Made by a program: the position numbers and the translations under genes
Notes under the pieces: generated by a model
What the model was told of the DNA's origin: nothing
Seen by the model: only the letters and a program-made list of their open reading frames with translations
Databases searched by the model: none
Shown here: positions 63,712-64,000 of the stretch, in pieces
Numbering within the stretch: the first letter of the stretch is position 1
Layout: every line of letters starts with the position of its first letter
Source: Phoronis australis
Lineage: Eukaryota; Phoronida; Phoronidae
Assembly: GCA_002633005.1 (NCBI GenBank)
Contig: NMRA01000092.1
Span: 975,898 to 1,039,897 of the forward strand
DNA length: 64,000 bases
Reading direction: 5' to 3'

Positions 63712-64000
63712 GTAATTAAGACTCCTTTTTATAACGATCTCGAGTTGTCTGGCATTGTCGGTTAGCATATAAGCATCACTGTCGAGTTGTAGCTCAATCG
63801 ATGTTTGGTTTAGTCTAAATACACTTACTGTACTTCGTCCGTGAAATAATTGGTTCCGCAAAACTTTTGAAAATGAGCGCTCGAGCAGATATATTGCATA
63901 ATCGAACACCCAAAACTTGTGAATAGCTCCCCTTATAAAAACCACCACTAGAAGTCTTTCGGATAAGCCTAATACAAGGTCACTCATTTAAAGCTTGTGG

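Overview
This is animal genomic DNA: AT-rich, intron-dense, full of decayed LINEs, SINEs and hAT-like elements, with four runs of N (825 bp, 60 bp and two single bases). An invertebrate with large introns is most likely, probably a marine deuterostome. That rests on the THAP-CtBP gene form, F rather than W in the CtBP catalytic loop, and the repeat families. The species cannot be named from the sequence.

Two conserved genes dominate. A MAEA orthologue (RING-like subunit of the CTLH/GID ubiquitin ligase) runs on the minus strand from 21672 down to 12455. Eight exons were reconstructed by hand with consistent splice phases; the short first coding exon was not found. A C-terminal binding protein (CtBP) co-repressor runs on the plus strand from 32264 to 45918 in nine exons (513 codons plus stop). 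Its first two exons encode a complete THAP zinc finger fused ahead of the dehydrogenase-like core. At 62919-63711 three phase-matched exons begin an unrecognised plus-strand gene with a transcription-factor-like composition that continues past the right edge.

Weaker gene candidates are a three-exon minus-strand gene (6920 to 5013), an isolated minus-strand exon (50613-50843), a plus-strand first exon (27123-27284) and an internal alternative first exon of MAEA (19037-19072).

Layout: 0.7-3.6 kb, minus-strand L1-like LINE remnant with another repeat nested in it; 5.0-6.9 kb, candidate small gene with an exon inside an intronic inverted repeat; 7.5-8.3 kb, gap; 8.3-12.4 kb, no convincing gene; 12.4-21.7 kb, MAEA; 20.0-21.0 kb, hAT-like element plus a LINE C-terminal piece inside a MAEA intron; 22-32 kb, large intergenic interval with a long-TIR element; 32.2-48.0 kb, CtBP and its 3' UTR; 48.3-49.9 kb, degenerate ~345-bp tandem array; 52.8-61.2 kb, repeat-rich block with a LINE, a 5.6-kb segment bounded by inverted repeats, and pieces of a mobile-element protein; 62.9 kb to the end, the unrecognised gene.

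MAEA and CtBP are transcribed divergently and have no known shared pathway. The most interesting biology is how the THAP exons are joined to CtBP, exactly at the position of the classical CtBP start methionine.
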